The translations under genes were made by a program, and so were the position numbers. The notes beneath the pieces are model-generated. The model ran no database searches and was not told where the DNA came from. It saw only the letters and a program-made list of their open reading frames with translations. Of a stretch of 64,000 nucleotides of DNA, positions 43,455-52,822 are shown piece by piece. Source of the stretch: an uncultured Mucispirillum sp. (GTDB taxonomy: Bacteria > Chrysiogenota > Deferribacteres > Deferribacterales > Mucispirillaceae); assembly GCA_944325215.1 (NCBI GenBank), contig CALUZC010000004.1, forward strand, positions 1 to 64,000, written 5' to 3'. How positions within the stretch are numbered: position 1 is the stretch's first letter; each line of letters begins with the position of its first letter.

Positions 43455-46115
43455 ATGAAAAAATATATTCTACTACTGATAGTAATATTTATATACAGCT
43501 GCAGTGATAATTCATATTTAGAAATAGAAAGTTATGCTGATTATTCATCAGATATATCATATAAGGTAGGTTCAAAACGTGATACAAGGCTTACTTTTTT
43601 TGATATTAACGAATTTAAGCAAATAAGAACTATACCAAATAATTTAACAGAAGGGACTTTAATGGGCAGAGTCCAGTTTGCTCAAACTCATACAATAGAC
43701 CCTAATAATAATGCTGAACGTAATGAGCCGTCACTTATTCCATATAGAAACGCACTGCTTTTATTTACACCTCAGGAAGAATTATCATCATTAACGGCAA
43801 CTGTTACAGCTACATATAATAATATTTCAAATACTAAAACATATACAATGAATTCACCTATTAATATGCCAAATTCTGATAGAAACAATGCTAATAAAAA
43901 AGATATAACATATTCAAAAAGAAGTTACAGTGTAATGCTGCCGTATAATATGGTAACACCAGATATGAAGATAACTTTTAATGCAGTAACAAAAACAGGG
44001 CTTTTACTTGATGGTGCAATATATAATACAAATGATATAAATACAGCACCATCTATTGAATTTGCAGCTCCTCAAGAAGGTGTATTTTTATTTTTAAAAC
44101 TTGGTATGCTAACAGGTGTTCCAACTGATCCAGCTTATAAGTTTGATATGATAGATGATGCAGCACATGCTATGGCAGAATATTTTCAAACTGTTCCTTT
44201 TGCATTATTAGTAAATGGTAAGTATGAAGATGTAGTTTTAAATGAAGTAATATTAAGTAGTGGTAAAATATATACAGGTCAAAGTGACTATCAAAACCCA
44301 GATGCATATAGTGGTGATATGCGTGAAGATGTGGCAAAAGCCCAGTTTAGTGTAGGTATTGATTTGGCAAATAAAGGTGTTGCATCAAGCCCTTTAAACC
44401 AAACCCATGAAATAGCTCATGATATGTTTTATTTTACAGTGCATCACACTCAAGGCAAATATGCAGGTGGCAAAGTGCAGGGGCATGGTTTAAGCGGTGG
44501 CAATGGAATAGGTACACTATATGCTTCAAGTGGTAATGAATTTAGCCATGAAGTAGGTCATGGTTATAATCTTGGTCATTATCCATTTTCAGATACTGTA
44601 GCATATGGCTCCATTCATGGTTATCAAACAGGCTGGGGGTATGATGCATATCACAATAGAATGCGTGCAAATATTGCATGGAACTCAAATGGTACAGAAG
44701 AAACTTTTATGCAGTATTTTATTGCACCATTTCAAAAGCTTTTTAAATGGAATAGAGATAGTATGGCAGGTGGCTGGGTAGATAGTGCTATTTCAAGATA
44801 TACTCATAATACAGCAATGACTACAAGGCAAATACAGCAAAATATTAAAGACAGGTATTTTTTAAGTGATAGTAAATTAAATAATGAATATGTATATATG
44901 CAATGGGATAGTGCAAATAAAAAAGTAGAATTAGGAGATATATCATTTTTACAACAAAGAATTAATCCAACAGAAAAAGGTGTAGAAGTTATTACTGTTT
45001 TAGGTGGTTATGACCCTGAGAATCCAACACAGTCAGTTTTATATCCACATTTAAGGGGCAACTGGGGTAATATTTTTGGTTCTTTATTCCAGACAATAAA
45101 GCCCACAGGAAATATTTACTTAGAAATAACCTATAATGATAGTGCAGTAAACCCAGTAGAATATGTTATATTAAATGAAAGCAGGTATCAGACTAATATA
45201 ATAAACAAATTTCATGTAAATATTCCAGCATCAAAAAAACCAATAAAAGTTGTTTTATATAATAAAGGTGTAACAAAAACAATAGATATTGCTGCCTCAA
45301 TATATGATACACCAATGGATAAGCCAGTTATTATAGGTAAAGAAAAAGGATACCAAGATGTAATAACTAAAGATGTTGCATCGTTAAACACCCTTTTAAA
45401 TAATAAAAATGTTGCTTCATACACATTAACTGATAATGAAAAATACTTAATTGACACATTATCATTTAATAACAGCATAGAGTTATTAGAAGCAAATCCA
45501 AAAGCAATAGCTAATGATTACTTAAGTAAGCAGGCAGGAATAAAGGCAGTAAATAATTTCATTGAAGAAAATTATGACCTGCTTGAGAGTAACGATACAC
45601 AAAAGGATACAGAGCTTGCAAATATTATAAGCAGTAATGGGTTTGGTAATGTTGAATATTACTTTAATCAAAGCATTATTAATGATAAATGTATGGAAGT
45701 ATCTACTGATGATAATATGACAGTAGGTGTTGCGACATGTAATAATCTTGAAAATCAACGCTGGGTAATGGATAGTATTGGGCGAATACATTCAGCAGTA
45801 TATCCTGGCTACTGCTTAGAGCTTGGAAAAATGCAAAATTTACAATTATGCAGTGATAATTTAAAGCAGCAATGGAAAGCAAAAACTGATACTGGTAAAA
45901 TTCAGTATGAAAATATTGGAACACCTAATAACTGTATAGATAACAGTGCTTCAGAGCCTAATAAAATAATTGCATACCAGTGTAACAGTGGAGCAAACCA
46001 GCAGTTTAAAAACGAGCTTTCAAAAGATGAAAATAAATATTTAAGTATGCTAAATGGCAGTTTAATAGAAGAAATTTGGAAATATATACCTGCATCAGTG
46101 GAGGTTGCACCATAA
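43455..46115 (+). CDS. M66 (StcE/TagA-like) metalloprotease lipoprotein with ricin-type lectin
   Basis: An 886-residue lipoprotein (Cys16 in IYSC, the lipobox) probably on the cell surface or outer membrane. The zinc-protease motif HEVGHGYNLGH begins at about residue 365 and matches the M66 metzincin-like consensus HExxHxxxxxH. The surrounding segment SPLNQTHEIAHDMFYFTVHH and later NGTEETFMQYFIAPFQKLFKWNRDSM fit the M66 domain. Residues about 735-860 form a ricin-type beta-trefoil, with QRW, QQW and QQF repeats, that may bind sugars. StcE-type enzymes cut mucin-like glycoproteins. Its stop overlaps the next gene's start. Confidence 0.88.
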   Translation: MKKYILLLIVIFIYSCSDNSYLEIESYADYSSDISYKVGSKRDTRLTFFDINEFKQIRTIPNNLTEGTLMGRVQFAQTHTIDPNNNAERNEPSLIPYRNALLLFTPQEELSSLTATVTATYNNISNTKTYTMNSPINMPNSDRNNANKKDITYSKRSYSVMLPYNMVTPDMKITFNAVTKTGLLLDGAIYNTNDINTAPSIEFAAPQEGVFLFLKLGMLTGVPTDPAYKFDMIDDAAHAMAEYFQTVPFALLVNGKYEDVVLNEVILSSGKIYTGQSDYQNPDAYSGDMREDVAKAQFSVGIDLANKGVASSPLNQTHEIAHDMFYFTVHHTQGKYAGGKVQGHGLSGGNGIGTLYASSGNEFSHEVGHGYNLGHYPFSDTVAYGSIHGYQTGWGYDAYHNRMRANIAWNSNGTEETFMQYFIAPFQKLFKWNRDSMAGGWVDSAISRYTHNTAMTTRQIQQNIKDRYFLSDSKLNNEYVYMQWDSANKKVELGDISFLQQRINPTEKGVEVITVLGGYDPENPTQSVLYPHLRGNWGNIFGSLFQTIKPTGNIYLEITYNDSAVNPVEYVILNESRYQTNIINKFHVNIPASKKPIKVVLYNKGVTKTIDIAASIYDTPMDKPVIIGKEKGYQDVITKDVASLNTLLNNKNVASYTLTDNEKYLIDTLSFNNSIELLEANPKAIANDYLSKQAGIKAVNNFIEENYDLLESNDTQKDTELANIISSNGFGNVEYYFNQSIINDKCMEVSTDDNMTVGVATCNNLENQRWVMDSIGRIHSAVYPGYCLELGKMQNLQLCSDNLKQQWKAKTDTGKIQYENIGTPNNCIDNSASEPNKIIAYQCNSGANQQFKNELSKDENKYLSMLNGSLIEEIWKYIPASVEVAP

Positions 46116-46822
46116 TGAAAAATATATTTATATATGTGATTGTTTTATTTATATTATCCTTTAATTTGGTTTATGCTCAATATGGCGATTATTATGATGG
46201 AAGAAACAGCTACACTTATGATGAAATGAATACAGCAAAAAAGAAAACATCAGCAAGTTCTAATAAAAACTATATAGGTATTGCACCATCACTTTATATT
46301 CCAACAGGTGACAAAGCTTATATAAAAGATTATACTGGTGTTGGTGGTGGTTTTGACATTAATTATAAATATTCTTTCCATAAATTATTTGGCATACAGG
46401 GAACATTTAGATATAATTATGCAGGCGGCACAAATGTAAATGCAGAGCGTAAATCGTCTACTGGGCATCATTTAATAGATTTGAAGCTTATGGCACTGCT
46501 GCAGTATGACAGTATAAATGAGACTAAAGGATTTATACCTTATATAGGTGGCGGTGTAGTATTTTCTACAGCTGTTATAGACAAAGTAGAGGAAGGAACA
46601 AGTTATAAAACTGATTCAGATGGTGCTATATATCCTATATCTAGATATAAATTTAAAGAGCAAAAATCTGGGGCAAATGTAGGTTTTGGGGTTGTAGCTG
46701 GCTTAAGATATATTTTTAATAATAATGCAGCAGTGGGTGTAGGTGTTGATTATACACATGTTTTTCCACTGCATGATTATGCAGGTGTAAGAATATTTCT
46801 AGAAGCAGGTTATAGTTTTTAG
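46115..46822 (+). CDS. Outer-membrane beta-barrel protein
   Basis: A 235-residue protein with a signal peptide (residues 1-22, ending in VYAQY). After a linker, repeating amphipathic beta strands (NYIGIAPSLYIPTG, HKLFGIQGTFRYNY, HHLIDLKLMALLQY) and a C-terminal aromatic residue (ILEAGYSF) match small porin-like barrels. I chose the ATG at 46115, overlapping the protease stop (TAATG), because GGAGG lies upstream; an in-frame ATG at 46076 falls inside the protease gene. It is the last gene of the protease-permease operon. Confidence 0.85.
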   Translation: MKNIFIYVIVLFILSFNLVYAQYGDYYDGRNSYTYDEMNTAKKKTSASSNKNYIGIAPSLYIPTGDKAYIKDYTGVGGGFDINYKYSFHKLFGIQGTFRYNYAGGTNVNAERKSSTGHHLIDLKLMALLQYDSINETKGFIPYIGGGVVFSTAVIDKVEEGTSYKTDSDGAIYPISRYKFKEQKSGANVGFGVVAGLRYIFNNNAAVGVGVDYTHVFPLHDYAGVRIFLEAGYSF

Positions 46823-46916
46823 ATTATATTTATTGCAACAAAATAATAAATTGTATAATTTAACTGGAAAATGTCATAAATATTATTGCATTATAATATA
46901 AAGTAACTTGAAGTAA

Positions 46917-46952
46917 AACAGGAATATATATGAATATTCCTGTTATTTTTTT
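46917..46952. terminator. Bidirectional intrinsic terminator
   Basis: An 11-bp stem (AACAGGAATAT at 46917-46927 with ATATTCCTGTT at 46934-46944) followed by seven T bases on the plus strand. It ends the protease-permease operon. The converging chemoreceptor gene also ends here. Confidence 0.85.
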
Positions 46953-48462
46953 ATTTACCACTTATCCAGTCTTCTTCAAGATATTTATCAATTAATGTAT
47001 CAAGCATACCTATTAATTTATCTACAGTATTTTGAAGTTCTAATAGTGTTTGATAAGCTGCTTTCCTGTCATTATTTTCAATTTGGTCCATAATAATATG
47101 ACCAAGAGTATGAACATTTTCATGAACGGGTTCCATATCTTTAAAAAGCTTATCATGAGCAAACAGCTTTTGCCCAAGATTATAATAGAATTTACCAAAA
47201 GCACATGTTTTATGGGTAGAAAGAGTTGTATATTTATTGTTCATATATAGGTTATATACATTATACATAAATTTCAAATGGGCGCTTTTTGCACGTAGAA
47301 AATGGACTGCTCTACTTGAATATCTAATAGAAGAAACTTTTGTAGTAAGTTCGCCCATAGAATCAATCATTACATTATAATTATGCACAAGCTGCTGCAT
47401 TAAGCTATCGGTAGTTTCAGATACTTCAATAATATCTTGAGCATCACGTGCTATTCTTTCATTAACACCAGAGTGGAGTTCCATAGTTTTTGCTATTTCA
47501 TCACTTGTATAACTAACTCTTTCAGAGAAGTTAAGTATATCATTAAAGTTTTTATAAACTACTTCTGTTTGGTCTTTTTGCTGACCTATTTGGTTAAATA
47601 TATTTTGTGTCTGGTTTGAAACTTCTTCTATATAGTTTTGAATTTCTGATACCATATCTTTAATTTCATTTGTAGATTTAGTAGTTTTATCTGCTAATTT
47701 TCTAACCTCATCAGCAACTACTGCAAACCCTCGTCCTGCTTCCCCAGCTCTAGCTGCTTCAATTGCTGCATTTAAAGAAAGCAGTGCAGTTTGTTCTGAT
47801 ATATCATCAATAACAGAGACAATAACACCAATTTTTTCAGCCCCAGCATTTAATTCTTCTATTTTTTTACCCAGTGATGAGGCAGCATTAGATATATTAC
47901 CCATTAAATCTCTTGCCTGCTCCATAGCAGAAGAACCGTTTTTTGTAAGCTCAAGAGATTTATTAATATCTGAGTTAATTTCCGAAGAAGTTTTTGTAAT
48001 AGTGCTTATATATCCTACTAAATCATTAATAGAATTAAAAATATTTCTTGCACTTTGGGCATTTTTAGTAATACTTTCATCAACTGTAGTAATAGATGAT
48101 GAAACTGTTAATGACCTGCCTTCAGCATATACAATTAATCTGAAAAATTCTAAAATAGTTTTATCAGTATTTCTCATCATATGGTTAAGTGATGCAGCAA
48201 TACTTCTACAGTGGCTGCACCTTACATTTTGGTCAGCTCTTTTTCTTAAATCAATAACTTCATCTTCTTCTGTTGACATAACATGAGCAATATTTAGAAT
48301 GGCAGAAAGCACTTTTTTTACAGAAAAAAATGCAAGTGGAAAATATATTCCATATAATATTAATGAAACAACTGTTGGTATTATATTAAATTCTGAAAGT
48401 AGAACAACAATCAAAAGATATAATAACACAAAGAAATATACAACTTTAAAGTCTAATTTCAT
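46951..48462 (-). CDS. Methyl-accepting chemotaxis protein with C-terminal CZB domain
   Basis: A 503-residue receptor. Two membrane segments (residues about 6-24 and 28-50) are followed directly by a cytoplasmic part, without a large periplasmic sensor. The CheA/CheW-binding tip reads [38 protein letters not shown]. The last 120 residues have the CZB zinc-binding pattern: [11 protein letters not shown]-like His, then [11 protein letters not shown] and [10 protein letters not shown], giving His/Cys ligands. CZB domains sense zinc and, in some receptors, bleach-type oxidants. A CxxC pair (Cys82, Cys85) lies just past the second membrane segment. Confidence 0.92.
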   Translation of the reverse strand: MKLDFKVVYFFVLLYLLIVVLLSEFNIIPTVVSLILYGIYFPLAFFSVKKVLSAILNIAHVMSTEEDEVIDLRKRADQNVRCSHCRSIAASLNHMMRNTDKTILEFFRLIVYAEGRSLTVSSSITTVDESITKNAQSARNIFNSINDLVGYISTITKTSSEINSDINKSLELTKNGSSAMEQARDLMGNISNAASSLGKKIEELNAGAEKIGVIVSVIDDISEQTALLSLNAAIEAARAGEAGRGFAVVADEVRKLADKTTKSTNEIKDMVSEIQNYIEEVSNQTQNIFNQIGQQKDQTEVVYKNFNDILNFSERVSYTSDEIAKTMELHSGVNERIARDAQDIIEVSETTDSLMQQLVHNYNVMIDSMGELTTKVSSIRYSSRAVHFLRAKSAHLKFMYNVYNLYMNNKYTTLSTHKTCAFGKFYYNLGQKLFAHDKLFKDMEPVHENVHTLGHIIMDQIENNDRKAAYQTLLELQNTVDKLIGMLDTLIDKYLEEDWISGK

Positions 48463-48474
48463 AAAGAACTCCTA

Positions 48475-49248
48475 CTAAATTTTATTTAATTTTCTGGCAC
48501 TGATTAAAAAAGCACTGTGGTTATATATCCACATTTCAGGGCGAACTGACATGCCATCTACTTTCCATGGACGCCTTGTAAATTCTGCTGTTTCAATATT
48601 TGAGAAATGAGTTGACTCTTTTAAAGCATCAACAAATGTTTTGACCTGTAATATTGTAGGCAGGTAAGCAATAATTAACCCACCATTTTTAAGACCAGTT
48701 TTTAAATGTGGCACCACATACCATGGTTCTGGTAAATCAAGTAAAACTCTGTCGTATGTGCCGTCAATACCATCGTATATACTTCTAACTTCTATATTAT
48801 GGTTTTCTGGAGTCTGCCCAAAGTAAGTTTTTATAAACTTTGCTGATTGTTCTGCAAAATCTGCCCTTATTTCATAACTTGTAAGGCTGCCTGTACCTGC
48901 TAATGCTCTTAATATGGCAATAGATAACGCACCTTGACCAATACCAGATTCTAATACCTTTTGGTTTGGTGCAACATCTGCCCACATAAGCATGGCTGCT
49001 GCATCTTTAGGATATATAATTTGTGCCTGCCTTTTTATATTCATTACATAATCCATATAAGTAGGCTTGTATACAAGATAAGGGTGACCTAATGTGCTTT
49101 TAATAATATCACCTTCATTTAATGCGGCAATATCATTATGTTCTATATATCCATATTGGGTGGAAAACCTGCCACCTTCTTTTAAAGTAACCATGTATTG
49201 TTTATCTTTTTTATCAGAAAGGATAACAAGAGAATTAAATTCAAACAT
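48475..49248 (-). CDS. trmI: tRNA (adenine-N1)-methyltransferase TrmI
   Basis: A 257-residue SAM-dependent methyltransferase that makes m1A58 in the T-loop of tRNA. The SAM motif is VLESGIGQGALSIAILRAL, followed by SYEIRADFAEQSAKFI, the catalytic-region YDRVLLDLPEPWYVV, and the ERRPWKVDG-like segment TRRPWKVDGMSVRPE near the C-terminus. The N-terminal beta domain (LGHPYLVYKPTYMDYVM) is also typical. It lies 12 bases upstream of the chemoreceptor gene, so the two may be co-transcribed. Confidence 0.93.
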   Translation of the reverse strand: MFEFNSLVILSDKKDKQYMVTLKEGGRFSTQYGYIEHNDIAALNEGDIIKSTLGHPYLVYKPTYMDYVMNIKRQAQIIYPKDAAAMLMWADVAPNQKVLESGIGQGALSIAILRALAGTGSLTSYEIRADFAEQSAKFIKTYFGQTPENHNIEVRSIYDGIDGTYDRVLLDLPEPWYVVPHLKTGLKNGGLIIAYLPTILQVKTFVDALKESTHFSNIETAEFTRRPWKVDGMSVRPEMWIYNHSAFLISARKLNKI

Positions 49249-49398
49249 TAAGCATACTACTCCAAATGACTTTTAATGTAGTATATTATACATTAATGAA
49301 TTTTATTGCAATAGTTTATATAATTTTCCTTAAAAAAGTATGAAAAAATGCTCTTGTGTTACAATAGTAGTTATATTAGTATTTTCAAGGTATTGCAT

Positions 49399-49665
49399 AT
49401 GAAAAAATTTAAAAATTTTATTAAAAATTACTCTTGTTTTAATAATTATATTATTTTCATTATTTATGCTCGTTATCTTTAAAAAGTTATTATGAAAGCA
49501 ATAACGGCAAAATTATTGATAAAGAATATTATAAAAACGGCAGTATGGCAGAATTAGATTATAGCAAAGGATATAGAATATATTATAATGAAAATAATGC
49601 TATAAGTTTAATTGAGTATAAATGGAATGATGAAGTAATTGATATAAATAGGGATATAGTATAGT
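49399..49665 (+). pseudogene. Broken small exported-protein gene
   Basis: An ATG at 49399 opens a short frame, but the coding signal moves between frames. The second frame encodes a membrane-type segment (ITLVLIILLFSLFMLVIF) ending near 49490. The third frame encodes SYYESNNGKIIDKEYYKNGS and more hydrophilic sequence to a TAG at 49663-49665. Together these resemble a small exported or membrane protein broken by one or two frameshifts. No family is recognised. Confidence 0.4.
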
Positions 49666-50010
49666 GTTCATTGCAATATCATTTTGTATCTAAATAGAAA
49701 TATAATATTACATTTAAAAATATAAAATTTATAAAAAAATTCATTTTTTCTTATTGAAATATTGAGTGTTTTATGTCTACAAGTAAAATGCTTTATATAT
49801 CAATACATTAAATGGTTTTAGTTTTAGCTGTCATCTGTGTTCTAATTGCATTTACGCAACTAAAATGCAACCACTTTTTATGATTGCATTTTGCCTCCAT
49901 TTTTTATTTATTAAAATTTTTTATTTGAAAAATTATCCAGTATTTCTCTTTAATCACAATGACTTATAAATATATATCAATTTATAATCAAGATTGATTA
50001 GTTGCTCTCC
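49666..50010. other. Non-coding junction between chromosome and prophage
   Basis: No gene, tRNA or rRNA is visible in this stretch. It holds three copies of a TGCATTT/AAATGCA motif at 49846-49894 (TTGCATTTACG, CTAAAATGCAA, TTGCATTTTGC) that may be recombinase-binding sites. If the prophage integrates next to its integrase, one attachment site lies here. I could not identify the core because the other prophage end is outside the window. Confidence 0.35.
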
Positions 50011-50034
50011 AAAAAAATGGGGGATTACTCCCCC
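50011..50034 (-). terminator. Intrinsic terminator of the integrase gene
   Basis: On the minus strand GGGGGA (50034-50029), a 4-base loop, TCCCCC (50024-50019) and a run of seven T bases (50017-50011) follow the integrase stop. Confidence 0.8.
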
Positions 50035-50041
50035 CGCTATA

Positions 50042-51031
50042 TTATATAGCGTTATCTAGCTTATTCGCAAAATTCTTTAAGTCTTGTGCACTCATATGTA
50101 TATACTGCTGGCTAGTTGTTAGTTTTTTGTGACCAGCCCACGCCATTATTATTGAGGCATTTGCCCCATTCTTAGCTAGTCTAGATAAACACGTATGCCT
50201 CAATGAATGTATTGTTATATCTTCTGGAAGCCCAGCGGCTTTTGCTGCATTTTTTAATGCAACATAAAAGGCAGCATATTTTACCCTTGGAAATAAATCT
50301 GCATTTCCTATCCTTTTAGATAAAATTTCACGCGCTCTACTTGTAATCGGCACAGCTCTTGGAGTGTCCGTCTTGTTTACATAGATATATATAAAACCCT
50401 CGTGTAAGTCAATATGTTCTTTCCTTAAGCTCAATGCCTCGTTTATTCTCAAACCTGTTTCAAGCAGCAGTACAGCTAAGTCCCTATGAACTTCTTTTTT
50501 TAGTTTAGATAAAAATACCTCCTCCATCTCTTGAGATACTATATTTTTTTCCTTACTGCGAAGCTTGATTTTTTTTACCTTGATTTTCTTGTCTATAATC
50601 TCATCATCAAGCAATCTGTTAAATATAGTTGCAAGCTTAGAAAGGTGTACATTTATAGTGCTGTCCTGCAAGCCTGCATTTCTACAACTGCTTACAAAAT
50701 TTGATATATCCATCTGTGTTATTGTGCTAATCTTTTTGTCCTTACCAAAAAAATCTAAAATAGCGTTCGTGTGGTAACGTATTGCGCCGCAATAAGACTG
50801 CCATTGTGTTTTTAAGCAATAATCCACCGCTTGTCCTACTGTAAAATCCTGCTTTATTTCATCTGGACTTTTCTGCATTTCTTTTAACACCACCAACGCT
50901 TCATCTAATGTCTTTAACGTTTTTGTCCTGCGTACCCCCTCCGTTGTTATATCCACTATATAGCTTCCATTCTTTTTTTGCCTTATTCCTTTTGGCAATT
51001 TAATCTTGTTTGTTTTTCCTGCATTTCTCAT
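50042..51031 (-). CDS. int: Phage tyrosine recombinase/integrase
   Basis: A 329-residue integrase. The N-terminal part (about 1-70) resembles the arm-binding domain, residues about 70-155 resemble the core-binding SAM-like domain, and the catalytic domain follows. Catalytic residues are the Arg in LLETGLRINEALSLR, the H-x-x-R in HSLRHTCLSRL, the His in WAGHKKLTT and the Tyr in SQQYIHMS. It would catalyse integration and excision of the prophage. A terminator follows the stop. The winged-helix gene lies 11 bases upstream. Confidence 0.93.
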   Translation of the reverse strand: MRNAGKTNKIKLPKGIRQKKNGSYIVDITTEGVRRTKTLKTLDEALVVLKEMQKSPDEIKQDFTVGQAVDYCLKTQWQSYCGAIRYHTNAILDFFGKDKKISTITQMDISNFVSSCRNAGLQDSTINVHLSKLATIFNRLLDDEIIDKKIKVKKIKLRSKEKNIVSQEMEEVFLSKLKKEVHRDLAVLLLETGLRINEALSLRKEHIDLHEGFIYIYVNKTDTPRAVPITSRAREILSKRIGNADLFPRVKYAAFYVALKNAAKAAGLPEDITIHSLRHTCLSRLAKNGANASIIMAWAGHKKLTTSQQYIHMSAQDLKNFANKLDNAI

Positions 51032-51042
51032 ATTATAAACCC

Positions 51043-51363
51043 CTATATATTTTTGATACGGGCAGACAACTCTACCCCCTTATTTGTTAAAAAATATTGC
51101 TTACTACGAAAATCTGTCTGATTTTGTACAGCCTTTATTAGTTTCAATCCTGCCTTACTGCTGCCACCATCTGCTAAACCAGTAACAACCCTTGAAATTG
51201 TGCCGCCGTTTATATTTAATGCCTGCGCCATTTCTCTTTGGGTCATAGCGGGGTTTTCTGCCACAAATAAAAATACCCTTATCATTTGTGAGGTCATTTC
51301 CCTATTGCTTACAGATTGATTTTCCAGCATTTCAACAGCCGCCATTAACTTTCCTAATTCCAT
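51043..51363 (-). CDS. MarR-like winged-helix DNA-binding protein
   Basis: A 106-residue protein. A helix-turn-helix region (MTQREMAQALNINGGTISRVVTGLAD, about residues 55-80) and a wing with YFLTNKGVELS fit MarR-like winged-helix regulators. It lies 11 bases upstream of the integrase in the same direction. It may be an excisionase-like or regulatory factor for integration; the sequence cannot decide. Confidence 0.75.
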   Translation of the reverse strand: MELGKLMAAVEMLENQSVSNREMTSQMIRVFLFVAENPAMTQREMAQALNINGGTISRVVTGLADGGSSKAGLKLIKAVQNQTDFRSKQYFLTNKGVELSARIKNI

Positions 51364-51506
51364 ATATACCCCCTTTATTGCTAAAATGCAATAAAAAAGT
51401 AGAACGAATGTTCGCTATATTTTTTAATTTTTAAGATAACTTACTAATATACAAGCAAAATATTTTGTCTGCATTTCTGTTTTTTTGCAACAGGGCAAAA
51501 GCCCTG

Positions 51507-51785
51507 TTAGATTGCTGTCTTGCTTTTGTTTACCATTTCCTCCCAGTCAGCATTGATTAAGTAATCAATAAAATTTGTTGCTATTGCTTTAGTGTTTACT
51601 TTTGTTCCATACTTTTTTGAGCTTTCTTTTGCCCTTTTAAGTTCTTCAATGTAAACTTTACAACAATTTATTAAAATACTTAATCTTGTATCATCGGGAA
51701 GTGTTGTATATGTTGGGTTTTTGCATAACGCTTGCCCTAATGTCTTGGCATAACCAAGAAATAAATGTTGTCTTACACCGTTCAT
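51507..51785 (-). CDS. Phage early hypothetical protein (92 aa)
   Basis: A 92-residue protein, helical, with no recognised family. Its Shine-Dalgarno sequence (GTGAGGA) supports the ATG at 51785. It lies in a run of small, closely spaced minus-strand genes typical of a phage early region. Function unknown. Confidence 0.6.
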   Translation of the reverse strand: MNGVRQHLFLGYAKTLGQALCKNPTYTTLPDDTRLSILINCCKVYIEELKRAKESSKKYGTKVNTKAIATNFIDYLINADWEEMVNKSKTAI

Positions 51786-51846
51786 ACGTTTATATCCTCA
51801 CTTCTTTCTGCATTTCTTAACATGCAGGGCATATGCCCTGTTTTGA

Positions 51847-52230
51847 TTATTTAAAATCTATTGGTCTACGCCTTATTATAGTAGCGCCATCAATAACGCC
51901 GTAAGCTACGCCCTCAAGCCTAAACCCGAAAACGTCTTTTATATCTAGCTCATTAAGATTAATAAACTCATTAGTGGCTAGTGCTTTTTCTATTTTGTCA
52001 AGCTGACATGGGTTAATGTCTACTCCTAATTCCAAAATGGAAACATTGTTCACATAATCATTGTCAACAATGATTTTTACATCAATTTTTTTGTTATCAA
52101 AGACGCCTTGCTCAATTTGCGTCTTATACATTTTATTGTACAAATATAATGTTGCTTCATCTTGTGTCCAGAATTTCACCCTATCAATTAAAACATCCCT
52201 AAAGTTTTCTTTATTCATATATATTACCAT
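51847..52230 (-). CDS. Phage early hypothetical protein (127 aa)
   Basis: A 127-residue protein with a TAGGAG Shine-Dalgarno sequence before the ATG at 52230. It has mixed alpha/beta composition and no recognised motif. The C-terminal YGVIDGATIIRRRPIDF is basic. It belongs to the phage early operon. Function unknown. Confidence 0.62.
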   Translation of the reverse strand: MVIYMNKENFRDVLIDRVKFWTQDEATLYLYNKMYKTQIEQGVFDNKKIDVKIIVDNDYVNNVSILELGVDINPCQLDKIEKALATNEFINLNELDIKDVFGFRLEGVAYGVIDGATIIRRRPIDFK

Positions 52231-52271
52231 TTTAAGCTCCTAAGTAATGCGGCAGGGCTTGCGCCCCGCTT

Positions 52272-52625
52272 CTATAATTCCGTATAATTGTTGTATACCA
52301 TGTAATCCATACCAAATAATCGGCATATTTTAGTGTGCAAGCTTAATGTCCTATTTGCGCCATTTGCTACTACCCTTATATGTTGCGTATCCTTATTGAA
52401 GCCTCCCAGTATTTCCAAATAAGCTGGCGGGAAGTTATGTATTCTATCATTTATGATATAATTTACATCAAAATGCGTTGCCGCTGGTGTGCGCTTTTTT
52501 ATCACATAAACCATTTTTCCTGCCTTAATAATATTTGTAAAATATTCTTTATCTACCCCGTAATGTTTAGCAACATATTCCCTTGCGTATTCTGACGCCT
52601 TTTTTAAAACGCTTTCTTTAATCAT
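52272..52625 (-). CDS. Phage early hypothetical protein (117 aa)
   Basis: A small protein of the early run. I chose the ATG at 52625, which overlaps the stop of the upstream gene (ATGA) and has GGGAGAGG before it, over a TTG at 52640. No family is recognised. Two cysteines are absent or isolated, and the protein looks soluble. Translational coupling with the upstream gene is likely. Confidence 0.6.
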   Translation of the reverse strand: MIKESVLKKASEYAREYVAKHYGVDKEYFTNIIKAGKMVYVIKKRTPAATHFDVNYIINDRIHNFPPAYLEILGGFNKDTQHIRVVANGANRTLSLHTKICRLFGMDYMVYNNYTEL

Positions 52626-52822
52626 TTTTGCCTCTCCCAATATCTTTTATAAGCATTTAAACCATAACAAAAATTCATACACTCTTTAAGAGTGCCAACG
52701 AAAAGGCGCTGTTTTATTGTTCTCTCTTCGCCAACGATATTTATATGATAGAACCCGTTTTCATGATTTACTACACAGCCCGCCATATTAGCTATATGGT
52801 TTAATTCTTCCCTTTTAGTCAT
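52622..52822 (-). CDS. Phage early small protein (66 aa)
   Basis: A 66-residue protein with a start at ATG 52822, six bases after AGGAG; an in-frame ATG at 52828 is too close to the Shine-Dalgarno sequence. It overlaps both neighbours by a few bases. The segment NHENGFYHINIVGEERTI looks like a small beta fold. No family is recognised. Confidence 0.55.
   Translation of the reverse strand: MTKREELNHIANMAGCVVNHENGFYHINIVGEERTIKQRLFVGTLKECMNFCYGLNAYKRYWERQK

Noticed and set aside
49249-50041. Search for a tRNA gene as integration site
   Set aside because: No cloverleaf arms or CCA end could be found in this junction; integration site remains unknown.
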